Positions 7,961 to 17,263 of a DNA stretch of 19,226 nt are shown piece by piece. The stretch's first letter is position 1; each line of letters opens with the position of its first letter. The DNA lies in assembly GCA_964472945.1 (NCBI GenBank), contig CAYYNM010000038.1, positions 1 to 19,226 of the forward strand, given 5' to 3'. Below the pieces are notes generated by a model that was not told the origin of the DNA, did not search any database, and worked only from the letters and a program-made list of their open reading frames with translations. The DNA is from QPIN01 sp964472945. Lineage in GTDB: Bacteria; Pseudomonadota; Gammaproteobacteria; Methylococcales; Methylomonadaceae. A program made the position numbers and the translations under genes.

Positions 7961-10451
7961 TCGAATTGCACTCGCATTATCTAAACAATTTGACCGTCAC
8001 CGTATTGTTTTTTGGTATGACATTAAGCAAGAGCTACGCAAAGACTTTGAAGCATTGGATATTGAGGGTGTTGAGAAGATAGAACTTAATAACAATGAAT
8101 TTGCGATTAAATATCAAATATTACGGGAACAACCCGAGCAAAAGTTCTTACTTTATCGTGAGGGTGAGCAACCTAATGACTTAGATAACTGGTTGCTGGA
8201 TGTACAGCTGGCACATTCAGAGTTTCGTACAGATCAAGTGGCTATATGGTTAGCTGATTTAGAATTGGGTATTGAGTTTTCTGAATTGGTGCAAGCACAT
8301 GCCGGTTTTTTTCAGGCTGTTAAACGTAAACAAAAGCTTAAGAATTTACTGAATACTGATGACACGGCAGGGTTGATTCGATTAAAAATGCTTGCAGTCT
8401 GTACCTCTGCAGAGGCTCGGGTAGATTGTGTTCTGGAAAATCTTTTAGCTGACCTGGCTGAAGGCAAAGATGATAAGTTAAAGTTGCTTACCCGCTGTCA
8501 ATTGGATGGTTTCTTATGGGAGCAACTAGGTCGTTATTATGGATATTATTGTGATAAGCCTAGCCTTAAAGACTTTACCCTTGAGTTGTTTAAATCCTGT
8601 TATGCAATGGGATTGGAAGGTGATGTTCAATTAAGTAATGATGCTTTGGTTTTTCTCAAGCGTTGGAAAGATAGCCGTCAATTTGAAACTGCTTTTGAAC
8701 AGCTGTCTACTCAAGCGGCTGAGGATTTAAGTATTGAACAAGATTTATCTAAACGTGATTTTAGAGGTATTATAGAGCTGGACTATTTTCGACTCATTGA
8801 TCAACGTATTATTACTGACTTAGTGCATGCTGTCGTAGCAAGAACGGTGACTAGTGGTGATGTTGCATTGTGGGTTAGGCAAAGACGCTTGAGTCATTGG
8901 TACGGTGAATTCAAACATTTGTATGAAGCGATTGATTATGCAGCGCAGTTTATACAGTTAATGGGCGAAATATCACTCACGATGGAGTCTTTGACTGATG
9001 GGGTTGAACGATATTGTCAGTCATGGTTTCACCTTGACCAGCACTATCGTAAGTTTATATATCATGTCCGTTGTTCAAATCAGGTTTCGTTAATGGGGAA
9101 GCTGGCTGAGGCAATAGAAATTTTGTATTGTAATAATTATTTATTAGCACTAAATGATAGGTGGCAATTATTTGTTGATTCTACCGATAAGTGGAATGCA
9201 TCTCCTATTCCATTACAAAAGAACTTTTTTGAACGCTACGTTAGACCCTTTTTAAGAAAAGATAAAAAGGTGTATGTGATTATCTCTGATGCATTACGCT
9301 ATGAGGTAGGTGAAGAGTTTTTAAGTCTAATACGTAAAGAAGATCGGTATGAGGCGAAATTAGAAGCTAACTTGTCTATGTTGCCGAGCTATACCCAGTT
9401 AGGTATGGCTGCGTTACTACCTAATACTTCGTTGGCTATTGCTGATAATGATAGTGGTACAGTTTTGGTGGATGGACAATCTTCGCAAGGAACCCAGAAT
9501 AGAACAAAAATATTAAGAGCTGCTTTAAATGATAAAGCGATAGCCATTAAAGCGAATGCTTTTATGGAGATGCATCGTGATGAAAGCCGTGAACTGCTTA
9601 AAGCGAATGATGTTATTTATTTGTATCATAATCGGATTGACCATACAGGGGATAAAATTCAATCTGAAGGTGAAGCGTTTGATGCGGCTGAAAGAACGTT
9701 AGATGATTTGATGCGCTTGGTGAAAAGGTTAACGGCAGCCAATGCAAGTAACATTCTGTTAACTGCAGATCATGGGTTTATTTATCAGCATAAAGAGATT
9801 GATGAGAGTGATTTTGCGGGACAAGAGGTCACTGGGGAACAAGTTCTGTATCGTGATCGGCGTTTTGTTTTGGGGAAAGGCTTAACACCTAATAATAGCG
9901 TTAGACTTTTTCGGTCTAAAGAGCTTGGACTGTTAGGTGATATGGAAGTAGCCATTCCTAAATCTATTAATCGTTTGCGGTTAAGAGGATCTGGGAGCCG
10001 TTTTGTACATGGTGGGGCGACATTACAGGAAGTGGTTGTTCCTGTTATACGCATTAATAAAAAACGTCAAAGTGATTTATCTCAGGTTGAGGTGGAAATT
10101 TTACGAGGTTCAAGTTCTGTTATTACCTCGGGTCAATTAGCCGTAAGATTTTATCAGGATCAAGCCGTGACTGAAAAACTACAAGCAAGGATATTACGTG
10201 CGGGTATTTACACGGAAAGAGGTGATTTAATTTCAGATTGCCACGAATTAAATTTTGATTTTATTTCTGAGAATACCAGGGAACGGGAGTTACAGGTTCG
10301 GTTTGTGTTAGCCCGTAATGCTGATGATGTAAACCAGCAGGAAGTTATTTTACGCTTGGATGAAAAACTAGCAGGTACTACTCATTTTAAGGAATATAAA
10401 TCTTTGCGTTATATGATGCGACGTTCTTTTACCAGTGACTTTGATTTTTAA
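7953..10451 (+). CDS. pglZ: PglZ, alkaline-phosphatase-superfamily core protein of BREX type 1
   Basis: An 832-residue protein, normal for type 1 PglZ. I start it at the ATG at 7953 (MNNRIALALSKQFDRHRIVFWYD), since family proteins begin this way; the frame is open further upstream, but those codons are the ATPase remnant read in another frame. The phosphatase-superfamily domain is complete: VIISDALRYEVG with the metal/nucleophile Asp near 445, MLPSYTQLGMAALLP, YHNRIDHTGD near 560, LTADHGFIYQ near 604 and RFVHGGATLQEVVVPVI near 682-698. PglZ is essential for BREX defence and works with BrxB, BrxC and PglX; its exact reaction is uncertain. It is joined to brxL by a gap of 15 nt. There are no breaks. 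Confidence 0.93.
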   Translation: MNNRIALALSKQFDRHRIVFWYDIKQELRKDFEALDIEGVEKIELNNNEFAIKYQILREQPEQKFLLYREGEQPNDLDNWLLDVQLAHSEFRTDQVAIWLADLELGIEFSELVQAHAGFFQAVKRKQKLKNLLNTDDTAGLIRLKMLAVCTSAEARVDCVLENLLADLAEGKDDKLKLLTRCQLDGFLWEQLGRYYGYYCDKPSLKDFTLELFKSCYAMGLEGDVQLSNDALVFLKRWKDSRQFETAFEQLSTQAAEDLSIEQDLSKRDFRGIIELDYFRLIDQRIITDLVHAVVARTVTSGDVALWVRQRRLSHWYGEFKHLYEAIDYAAQFIQLMGEISLTMESLTDGVERYCQSWFHLDQHYRKFIYHVRCSNQVSLMGKLAEAIEILYCNNYLLALNDRWQLFVDSTDKWNASPIPLQKNFFERYVRPFLRKDKKVYVIISDALRYEVGEEFLSLIRKEDRYEAKLEANLSMLPSYTQLGMAALLPNTSLAIADNDSGTVLVDGQSSQGTQNRTKILRAALNDKAIAIKANAFMEMHRDESRELLKANDVIYLYHNRIDHTGDKIQSEGEAFDAAERTLDDLMRLVKRLTAANASNILLTADHGFIYQHKEIDESDFAGQEVTGEQVLYRDRRFVLGKGLTPNNSVRLFRSKELGLLGDMEVAIPKSINRLRLRGSGSRFVHGGATLQEVVVPVIRINKKRQSDLSQVEVEILRGSSSVITSGQLAVRFYQDQAVTEKLQARILRAGIYTERGDLISDCHELNFDFISENTRERELQVRFVLARNADDVNQQEVILRLDEKLAGTTHFKEYKSLRYMMRRSFTSDFDF

Positions 10452-10466
10452 GTGGGTAGTGTTGAT

Positions 10467-12500
10467 ATGAGCGAATTAGATCAAAAAATTAATGAACATT
10501 TTGCTGGTCTTGTTGTAAGAAAAGACTTGGTCAAAGCTGTTAAAGGCAATGCTATTGTCCCTTCGTATGTATTGGAATATTTATTAGGCCAATATTGTGC
10601 GACTAATGATGAAGCGAGCATTCAAAGTGGCATTGAAACGGTGAAAGATATTTTGCGCAAGCATTATGTACACCGTAATGAAGCAGGATTGATCCGTTCC
10701 AATATTAAAGAAAAATGGCGCTATAAGGTTATTGATAAAATTAGTGTTGCTTTGAATGATAAGGAAGGAATCTATGAAGCTACATTTTCCAATTTGGGCA
10801 TAAAAAAAGTATTGGTCGATTCGGGTACGGTTAAATCGCATCCTAAATTATTAGTCGGTGGAGTCTGGTGTATTGCTGATATTGAATATGAGTTTTCTGA
10901 AGATAAAGGGGCTTGCCCTTGGATACTGGCAACTCTAAAGCCCATCCAATTATCACAATTTGATTTTGAACAGTATCTTGAATCAAGAAAATGCTTTAGC
11001 TTAGATGAGTGGATTGATTTACTAATACAGAGCATAGGGTTTAATCCTGAGAAGTTTAGTCGACGAAGTAAAATTACCCAGTTAATTCGCCTCATTCCTT
11101 TTTGTGAGCGTAACTATAATCTAATTGAACTCGGACCCAAGGGAACGGGGAAGTCTCATATTTATTCTGAATTTTCACCTCATGGGATTTTGATTTCTGG
11201 TGGTGAAGTGACTGTCCCTAAATTATTTGTTAATAATTCAACAGGGAATATTGGCTTAGTTGGCTATTGGGATGTTGTAGCTTTTGATGAGTTTGCAGGG
11301 AAACAAAAGCGTGTTGATAAGGCTTTAGTCGATATTATGAAGAATTATATGGCTAACAAGACCTTTTCACGAGGCATTGAAATGCTAGGGGCTGAAGCAT
11401 CTATTGCATTTGTCGGTAATACTCAACATACCGTACCTTATATGCTGAAGCATTCTGACTTGTTTGATGAGCTACCAGAGAAGTTTTATGATTCTGCATT
11501 TTTAGATAGAATTCATTTTTACATTCCTGGTTGGGAGGTTGATATTATCCGTGGTGAAATGTTTTCTGATGGTTATGGTTTTGTTGTCGATTATTTAGCT
11601 GAAATTCTTCGCTCATTACGGAGTCATGACTACTCTGACCGTTACCAAGAGTACTTTTCTTTATCGAGCGAAATTTCTACGCGGGATAGGGATGGTATTA
11701 ATAAAACCTTTTCTGGTTTAATGAAAATTTTGTTTCCGCAGGGCGGGGCTTCTAAGGACGAAGTTGAAGAACTATTGAAATTAGCCATTGAAGGTAGGAA
11801 GCGTGTTAAAGATCAATTGATGCGTATTGATTCAACCTATTCAGAGGTTCAGTTTAGCTATGTTGACTCTGAAAATAACATTACCCAAGTCACTACTTTA
11901 GAAGAACAAGAATATCCTCATTATTATCATAAAGTAGTTGCAACAGGTGATGAAGAGGAGGTTAATGAAGCAAAAGAGGCTACAGAGTCGGTTGTTATTA
12001 AAACAGCCGATTTAAAAGAACAGCATTTAACTTACCAGGAAAACCAGCGCGGCGTTTCGTACGACAGCTTGTTTGGAGCTTATTTAAGCGATGTAAAAAA
12101 GATTACGGTAACAGACCCTTATATCCGTCTATTTTACCAGTTAAGAAACTTTATGGAATTTCTTGAGACAGTTGTGAAGTATAAAGCTGAAGAAGATGAA
12201 GTGGCTGTTCATTTGATCACGACAGAAGATGATTTTAAAAGTGAGCAACAACAAGAGTATTTTGAAAAAATGAAAGAATCTTGTTTGGCAATAGGGGTTA
12301 ATTTAACCTGGGAATTTGATAGCAGTGGGACAATACATGCTAGACATATCATTACAGACCAGGGCTGGAAAATCTTGCTAGACCGTGGGCTGGATATTTT
12401 TCAGAATTATGAAATGAATGAAGCTTTTAGTTTCTCTAACCGCCTGCAGAAATATAGATCTTGTAAGGCTTTTGAGGTGACTTATTTGAAGAGTTTGTGA
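10467..12500 (+). CDS. brxL: BrxL, AAA+ Lon-like protein of BREX type 1
   Basis: A 677-residue protein, of usual length. I choose the ATG at 10467 (MSELDQKINEHFAGLVVRKDLV), matching the family start; an in-frame GTG at 10452 right after the pglZ stop is the alternative. Walker A is GPKGTGKSH (about residues 223-231), Walker B is VVAFDEFAG (Asp274-Glu275), and a sensor-like FVGNTQHTVPYML follows. The N-terminal domain contains the conserved VPSYVLEYLLGQYC. The C-terminal part ends with HARHIITDQGWKILLDRGLDIFQ. BrxL forms ring-shaped oligomers that load on DNA and is needed for blocking phage replication but not for methylation. It looks intact and shares the operon with pglZ. Confidence 0.93.
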   Translation: MSELDQKINEHFAGLVVRKDLVKAVKGNAIVPSYVLEYLLGQYCATNDEASIQSGIETVKDILRKHYVHRNEAGLIRSNIKEKWRYKVIDKISVALNDKEGIYEATFSNLGIKKVLVDSGTVKSHPKLLVGGVWCIADIEYEFSEDKGACPWILATLKPIQLSQFDFEQYLESRKCFSLDEWIDLLIQSIGFNPEKFSRRSKITQLIRLIPFCERNYNLIELGPKGTGKSHIYSEFSPHGILISGGEVTVPKLFVNNSTGNIGLVGYWDVVAFDEFAGKQKRVDKALVDIMKNYMANKTFSRGIEMLGAEASIAFVGNTQHTVPYMLKHSDLFDELPEKFYDSAFLDRIHFYIPGWEVDIIRGEMFSDGYGFVVDYLAEILRSLRSHDYSDRYQEYFSLSSEISTRDRDGINKTFSGLMKILFPQGGASKDEVEELLKLAIEGRKRVKDQLMRIDSTYSEVQFSYVDSENNITQVTTLEEQEYPHYYHKVVATGDEEEVNEAKEATESVVIKTADLKEQHLTYQENQRGVSYDSLFGAYLSDVKKITVTDPYIRLFYQLRNFMEFLETVVKYKAEEDEVAVHLITTEDDFKSEQQQEYFEKMKESCLAIGVNLTWEFDSSGTIHARHIITDQGWKILLDRGLDIFQNYEMNEAFSFSNRLQKYRSCKAFEVTYLKSL

Positions 12501-12531
12501 ATTTTTAAGATGATATTAAAGGGAATTATTG

Positions 12532-13479
12532 ATGGCTAAACGATTTATTCAAACTAGGGATCTTCCTAAAACACTTTGGTGTAATGATTCTAAGGTTATG
12601 TCTTTGCCTGCAATGTTGGTTGAGCAATGGAAAAAATTATTAGAGGTAAATAATTTAGATGACATGGCGCTTACGGAAGCAGAAAAAGGCTTTGTTGGTG
12701 GGATAACTAAAGAGGATACGGATAAACATTTAGCATGGCGTTACAACGGCTCTTGTAGTCGAATAATTCTATCCTTGTTAGACCCACACCACGATTTATC
12801 TGAAGTTGCTGATACATATGCTTCTATTTTTTCAGGTAATGAAGTTTTTCTAGCGGATTTACCTTGCGGTTCTGGTGCTGCGAGTATAAGCATTCTAAGT
12901 ACACTTGCCGAATTGAGAAAGGAAGGCGTTGTTCCAAGATTGCCGTTAAAGGTAGTGATTGTTGCTGGTGAAATATCAGAAACAGCTCGCGAGTATTATG
13001 AATATCAGCTAGAAGCTTTGAAACCGCTGTTAGAAGAGCAAGCCATCTGGATTGAATATAAATTAGTACATTGGAATGTATTAGATCCAATATGTACAGC
13101 TAACCTTACCCAAGAGTTGATTCTTAAAAGTCAGAATTGTAATACCAGATTATTACTAATAAGTAATTTTACGGGGTTTCTTGAAGCGAGCAACAACTGG
13201 ACCTTAGCTAAGGTTCAACTTGATCAAATATTTTTACATAGCCGGGACAAGCAGAGTGCCGCTATTTGGATTGAACCTCAGAAAAAAAAGGTAATCCCTT
13301 TTATGAAGAAGCTTACGACTTGGTTTTATCACTTATTTGATTCCGTATTGAATTTTCCGAATGCTGATAAAGATATTTACGCCACTACGGAATCAAAATG
13401 CAAACAAGCAATTAAGGACGGCATGTTTCCCGTTCGATTAACAGTTGTAAGGTTTAATCTACCACAGGGAAAGTCTTAA
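12532..13479 (+). CDS. SAM-dependent methyltransferase-like protein paired with a reverse transcriptase
   Basis: A 315-residue protein that I cannot assign to a named family. The ATG at 12532 has a strong AAAGGGA at 12518-12524. FLADLPCGSGAASISIL (about 106-122) looks like SAM motif I of a class I methyltransferase; VVIVAGEISETAREYY (about 141-156) offers an acidic motif II, and a strand with VHWNVLD (about 182-188) a possible motif III. There is no NPPY/DPPY motif of DNA amino-methyltransferases, so the target, or even catalysis, is open. Late LLLISNFTGFLEASNNW may be motif IV in position. The stop overlaps the ATG of the reverse transcriptase (TAATG), so the two are translationally coupled. 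It follows brxL by 31 nt and probably shares its transcript. It may modify a nucleic acid or protein, or bind SAM as a signal. Confidence 0.6.
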   Translation: MAKRFIQTRDLPKTLWCNDSKVMSLPAMLVEQWKKLLEVNNLDDMALTEAEKGFVGGITKEDTDKHLAWRYNGSCSRIILSLLDPHHDLSEVADTYASIFSGNEVFLADLPCGSGAASISILSTLAELRKEGVVPRLPLKVVIVAGEISETAREYYEYQLEALKPLLEEQAIWIEYKLVHWNVLDPICTANLTQELILKSQNCNTRLLLISNFTGFLEASNNWTLAKVQLDQIFLHSRDKQSAAIWIEPQKKKVIPFMKKLTTWFYHLFDSVLNFPNADKDIYATTESKCKQAIKDGMFPVRLTVVRFNLPQGKS

Positions 13480-15221
13480 TGAGTGATTCAATATTAGCCA
13501 TTAAGGCACTTAATCAATACCGCAAACGTGATGTGATTCCATATCTTGGCTTACGTTACTACCTTGATAATATAAGTGCCCGTCGAGATAGATGGATACA
13601 AGAAATCTCTTGTTCCCTTGTACAAAAACAGAGCAATACTGCTTATATTAAAACATACCATTTTAAAGAGGAAAGCAATGATGGTAGTTATATTCATCGG
13701 GATATTTACCTTCCTACTCCTAATGAAGCATTAGCTGAAACGGCTTTACTAAATGAATTATCTAAACTACAAGTATTCAAATCTCAACCCTATGTCTATA
13801 GTTATTATTTTGCTGATACAACCGATAAAGTTGGAGTATTTAAGCCCTATTTTAATGGGTTAAAAACTAGGCAAAAAGCGATAGCACAAGCCTGTCACGA
13901 TACAAGTGATAAAATCGTTTTGTATACTGATATTAAGAAGTTTTATCCAAACATTCAAGCTGAAGATGCATTAACGGTCTGGAAGGAATATTCTGAAAAA
14001 TCTAGGCTATCAGAAGAATATATTCAACTGGGAGAGAAGCTTTTAGTTAATTATAAGACTGTATGTGATCAGGATGCGAGTGCAGGTAAAGGCATTCTTA
14101 CAGGCCCTTTATTTAGTCATGTTATAGCTAATTTGTTATTGGATAAAATTGATAAGGAAATGTATCAATTAACCAGTGGTAAATATTGGCGATATGTTGA
14201 TGATATTACCTTGTTAGGTTCTGAAGATGAGGTTTTAAATTGGAGAGAAAAATTACAGGAACTACTTGATGAACTTGGGTTAAAGTTACATAGCGGAGAA
14301 AAGGATTTTAGGCTTAGCAGTGATGATTGGTTGGACAGTGAGAATGATTTTGAATCATCCATGGGTATCAAGTGGGTTTCATTAATTGCTGATACAAAAC
14401 GGTTCTTGATAGCAAACCCTAGCCATTCTAATGTCGGGAAGCTTACAAGAGCATTTAGAGATAAAGATATTCGGTTGCCATTATTAGACTATTCGCAGGC
14501 GGTTAAGGAATCCCATTATTTACAGAGGTTTAAAGATTGGGTTAATGCTTACAGTATGAATAATTGGTCTTTGAAGAAGGTTAAACGTATTGATATTGAA
14601 CATTTATTATGTTCGGCTGAAATTGCTAAGAAATCATTACAAAAAGAACTAAATGAATTGCTTGGCAGACCAGTCCCACAGACTCCATATGAAAGAAAAC
14701 GACGTATACCTAAATTACGTTTTCTTTCGGGAAGATTGCTTTTTCTTGTCAATAGAGAAGAGCTTAAGATGTTGGCTAAAAGGTTATCTGATTACCCAGA
14801 GCTCAGTCTTTTAATTCAAGTCATGTTAGCAGTTGCGACTCGTGATGTTACTGAAATTTTAAAAATGGGTTCAAATGCCACTCAAGCAGCTGCCCAGCTT
14901 CTTAGAGTAAGAGATGATCCCGTAACATTTAATATAAAAATAATGGATGATATTATTGATCAGTCCCTCGCTATTCTTAGTTTTAATAGTATTAAATATC
15001 AATGTAATGATGAGCAGCAGCCTTCTGAGTTGCGACAGTTTTCTTTGGCACATAATCAATCTAAGTTAATGAGTTCTGAGGATGGCTTTATTCAGGAAAT
15101 AGCATGTTTACATGGTATAGGAGAGACTAGGCATTCAAATCTATTAGATCAAGCGTTTGACCGTGATGAAGAGTTGGCTTTGGATGTAATTAATCAATTG
15201 CAGAACTCTAGTCATTGCTGA
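13479..15221 (+). CDS. reverse transcriptase of an unclassified defence-type (UG/Abi/DRT-like) group
   Basis: A 580-residue protein. Motif A is KIVLYTDIKKFYPNI with catalytic Asp151; motif C is the box YVDD (residues 239-242, in KYWRYVDDITLLGS); motif B is KGILTGPLFSHVIANLLL, where the GxPQG of group II introns and retrons is replaced by GILTG. After the fingers/palm (to about residue 330) comes some 250 residues of predicted helix (NWSLKKVKRIDIEHLL, RRIPKLRFLSGRLLFLV), like the helical repeat domains of Abi/UG reverse transcriptases. There is no maturase, HNH endonuclease or integrase domain, so it is not a group II intron or retroelement. The AGGGAAAG at 13464-13472 in the preceding gene supplies the ribosome binding site. 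The RT identity is firm; the subgroup and whether it needs an RNA template partner are unknown. Confidence 0.85.
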   Translation: MSDSILAIKALNQYRKRDVIPYLGLRYYLDNISARRDRWIQEISCSLVQKQSNTAYIKTYHFKEESNDGSYIHRDIYLPTPNEALAETALLNELSKLQVFKSQPYVYSYYFADTTDKVGVFKPYFNGLKTRQKAIAQACHDTSDKIVLYTDIKKFYPNIQAEDALTVWKEYSEKSRLSEEYIQLGEKLLVNYKTVCDQDASAGKGILTGPLFSHVIANLLLDKIDKEMYQLTSGKYWRYVDDITLLGSEDEVLNWREKLQELLDELGLKLHSGEKDFRLSSDDWLDSENDFESSMGIKWVSLIADTKRFLIANPSHSNVGKLTRAFRDKDIRLPLLDYSQAVKESHYLQRFKDWVNAYSMNNWSLKKVKRIDIEHLLCSAEIAKKSLQKELNELLGRPVPQTPYERKRRIPKLRFLSGRLLFLVNREELKMLAKRLSDYPELSLLIQVMLAVATRDVTEILKMGSNATQAAAQLLRVRDDPVTFNIKIMDDIIDQSLAILSFNSIKYQCNDEQQPSELRQFSLAHNQSKLMSSEDGFIQEIACLHGIGETRHSNLLDQAFDRDEELALDVINQLQNSSHC

Positions 15222-15297
15222 TTAATGAACCTCTTAATTTCTACGATTCCTATATCAACGCACAAAACTTCATCGAGTATCTGTAGGATAATTTGGA

Positions 15298-15429
15298 ATG
15301 GCTTTTAATAGGTTTAAATTGTGTGATCTCTTATTATATTGGCTAATAGTTTGGTTGGTAATGCCCTATGTCTATCATGCTCTCATGGGATATTATTACG
15401 TGGTTAAAGAATTGAATAAAGTGTATTGA
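15298..15429 (+). CDS. possible 43-residue single-pass membrane protein
   Basis: A short frame in the 298-nt gap between the reverse transcriptase and the helicase. The predicted product begins MAFNRFKLCD, then has a strongly hydrophobic stretch LLLYWLIVWLVMPYVYHALM suited to one membrane helix, and ends with YYYVVKELNKVY. AGGA at 15285-15288 sits about 9 nt before the ATG. Small membrane proteins accompany many defence genes as pore-forming effectors, but here there is no homology that I recognise and the ORF could be chance. The rest of the gap holds no clear gene. Confidence 0.3.
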   Translation: MAFNRFKLCDLLLYWLIVWLVMPYVYHALMGYYYVVKELNKVY

Positions 15430-15438
15430 TAAAAAATA

Positions 15439-15456
15439 TGGCTATAATTATGGCCA
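15439..15456. promoter_or_regulatory. 18-bp near-palindrome with a TATAAT core
   Basis: TGGCTATAATTATGGCCA reads the same on both strands except at one symmetric pair (16 of 18 positions match). It contains TATAAT at 15443-15448. TTGATA at 15426 is only 11 bp away, so no standard promoter is formed. It may be an operator or the residue of a mobile insertion at the decayed start of the helicase gene. Confidence 0.3.
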
Positions 15457-15480
15457 TACTCTGCTCGTCATTACTAATGA

Positions 15481-17136
15481 GGCCATCATCCTGAAGGTGG
15501 TTTCGGAAACTTAATCGCATTGCCACTGCAATATCAAGCCAGGCAAGCGGGTAATAGCCTCTTTGTAGATGATCAATTAAAACCTTATTCAGATCAGTGG
15601 ACATTTTTGTCTCAGCTGGAGACTATGTCGGGGCACGAACTGCAGAATGTTCTTGAACGTATTAATCCTAGCCATATGAATTCTATTGGTGAAATAAAAC
15701 CATGGGAGCAGGGGGCAATAATAAAACCAACCGTTATTGAAAACTGCCCGACACAAGTAATCATTACTTTGGCCAATCACCTGTATATTAAATTGGATAA
15801 GCTACCATCAATATTGATTGCAGGGCTAAAACGTTTAGCCAGCTTTTCTAATCCTGTCTTTTTTAAAACGCAAGCTTTACGTTTTTCCACGCATGGAATA
15901 CCGAGGTATATTAGTTGCGCACGTATTGAGCAAGATTATTTATCATTACCCCGAGGCTGTTTAGATGAAATTATTGCCTTATTTGAACAGCAATCCATTC
16001 AAATAGAGTTTGATGATAAGCGGCAGAGTGGGCAACTTTTAAAGTCATTGAAATTTAATGGTACCTTAAGAAAAGAGCAGACTAAAGCTGTTAGAGTCAT
16101 TGCTAAGCATGATACTGGAGTTTTACATGCACCAACCGCTTTTGGGAAAACAGTCACTGCGATTGGGGTTATTGCTAAAAGAAAGGTGAATACCTTGATC
16201 TTGACGCATAGTCGACAACTTCTCGATCAATGGCAGCAGCGATTAACGGCATTTTTAGAGGGGGCAGATATTGGTGTTATCGGTGGAGGTAAGAAAAAAC
16301 CAACAAGGTACATTGATGTTGCCACCTATCAAAGCTTGATTGATAAAAAAGATAATACAGTTAATCCAATCATTCAAGAATATGGACAAGTGATTATAGA
16401 TGAATGCCATCATATTTCAGCACCACGTTTTGAAATGGTACTCAACGAAGTTAGAGCTAAATATGTCTTGGGATTGACAGCAACGCCTGAGAGGCAAGAT
16501 GGACATCAAAAGATTATCTTTATGTTAGCAGGCCCTATTCGGCATAAAGTTAAAATTGATCACGCTTCCAAATTTGAACAACGTGTTGTTGTGTCGCAAT
16601 TTGAGTATCAACCACCTGCAAGTCTAAGTCACTCAGAAAGTAGACCTCATATTGCAGATGTTTATACCTGGCTTGCAGAGAACCAAGAACGCAGTGACCT
16701 CATTATTGCCGATGTGACAGAAAATATTAAACAAGGAAAGCATCCTTTGGTACTTTCTGAAAGACGTGAGCATGCTGAACGGCTTAATCAACTATTAATG
16801 AATAAAGGCTTCAAGACAGTGATTCTTAGAGGTGCTATGCGAGTTAAAGAACGGAAAAAAGCAAATGAGCAATTGGCTCATGCACAAGTTATAGTGGCCA
16901 CAGGGAAATATATAGGTGAGGGTTTTGACCTCCCGAGATTAGATACACTATTTCTAGCGATGCCCATTTCATGGAAAGGAACTTTAGCGCAATATGCAGG
17001 TAGAATACATCGCGAATCAGAAGGTAAAGAGTTGGTGACGATATTTGATTACGTAGATTCATCACTGCCGATGTTGCAACGGATGTATCTAAAGCGAGAA
17101 AAAGGTTATAAGGTTATGGGGTATAACGTTAGTTAG
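15481..17136 (+). pseudogene. SF2 helicase part of a TOTE-type primase-helicase, N-terminus lost
   Basis: The open frame starts just after a TGA at 15478 and has no good start; the first candidate is a TTG at 15520 without a proper ribosome binding site. The first codons read HHPEGGFGNLIALPLQ..., which I recall as an internal motif of the archaeo-eukaryotic primase domain in TOTE conflict-system proteins, so several hundred residues are missing upstream. Counting from 15520, the SF2 helicase follows with motif I APTAFGKT (about 204-211), DEAH-like box IIDECHH (about 291-297), motif III LTATPER (about 319-325) and motif VI QYAGRIHR (about 491-498). The helicase core is complete. TOTE proteins join primase, helicase and nuclease in anti-mobile-element defence. 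The product, if made, would be a lone helicase; it may be inactive. Confidence 0.65.
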
Positions 17137-17210
17137 TTTGTCTGAGAGTAGGTAGGTTTGTTGAGAAAGTAATGGTATAACCAATCAATGATTTAATGAT
17201 AAAAATTACT

Positions 17211-17229
17211 TTGTAGCATTATGCTACAA
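17211..17229. promoter_or_regulatory. palindromic operator of the toxin-antitoxin operon
   Basis: TTGTAGCATTATGCTACAA is a perfect inverted repeat with 9-bp arms and one central base, ending 34 nt before the antitoxin start. It overlaps a plausible promoter (TTGTAG at 17211, TGTATT at 17234 with 17-bp spacing). Antitoxins commonly bind such sites to repress their own operon; that role is inferred. Confidence 0.65.
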
Positions 17230-17263
17230 TTGTTGTATTGGTTTTTATTTAGAGGATACAATT

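Noticed and set aside
9785..10054. 89-codon minus-strand ORF inside pglZ
   Set aside because: It is opposite the conserved PglZ motifs TADHGF and HGGATLQE, has no recognisable domain and is a shadow of coding sequence.
12824..13090. 88-codon minus-strand ORF inside the methyltransferase-like gene
   Set aside because: It is antisense to SAM motif I and motif II; no start signals or domain.
15426..15448. TTGATA and TATAAT as a promoter for the helicase
   Set aside because: The spacing is only 11 bp, too short for a sigma-70 promoter.
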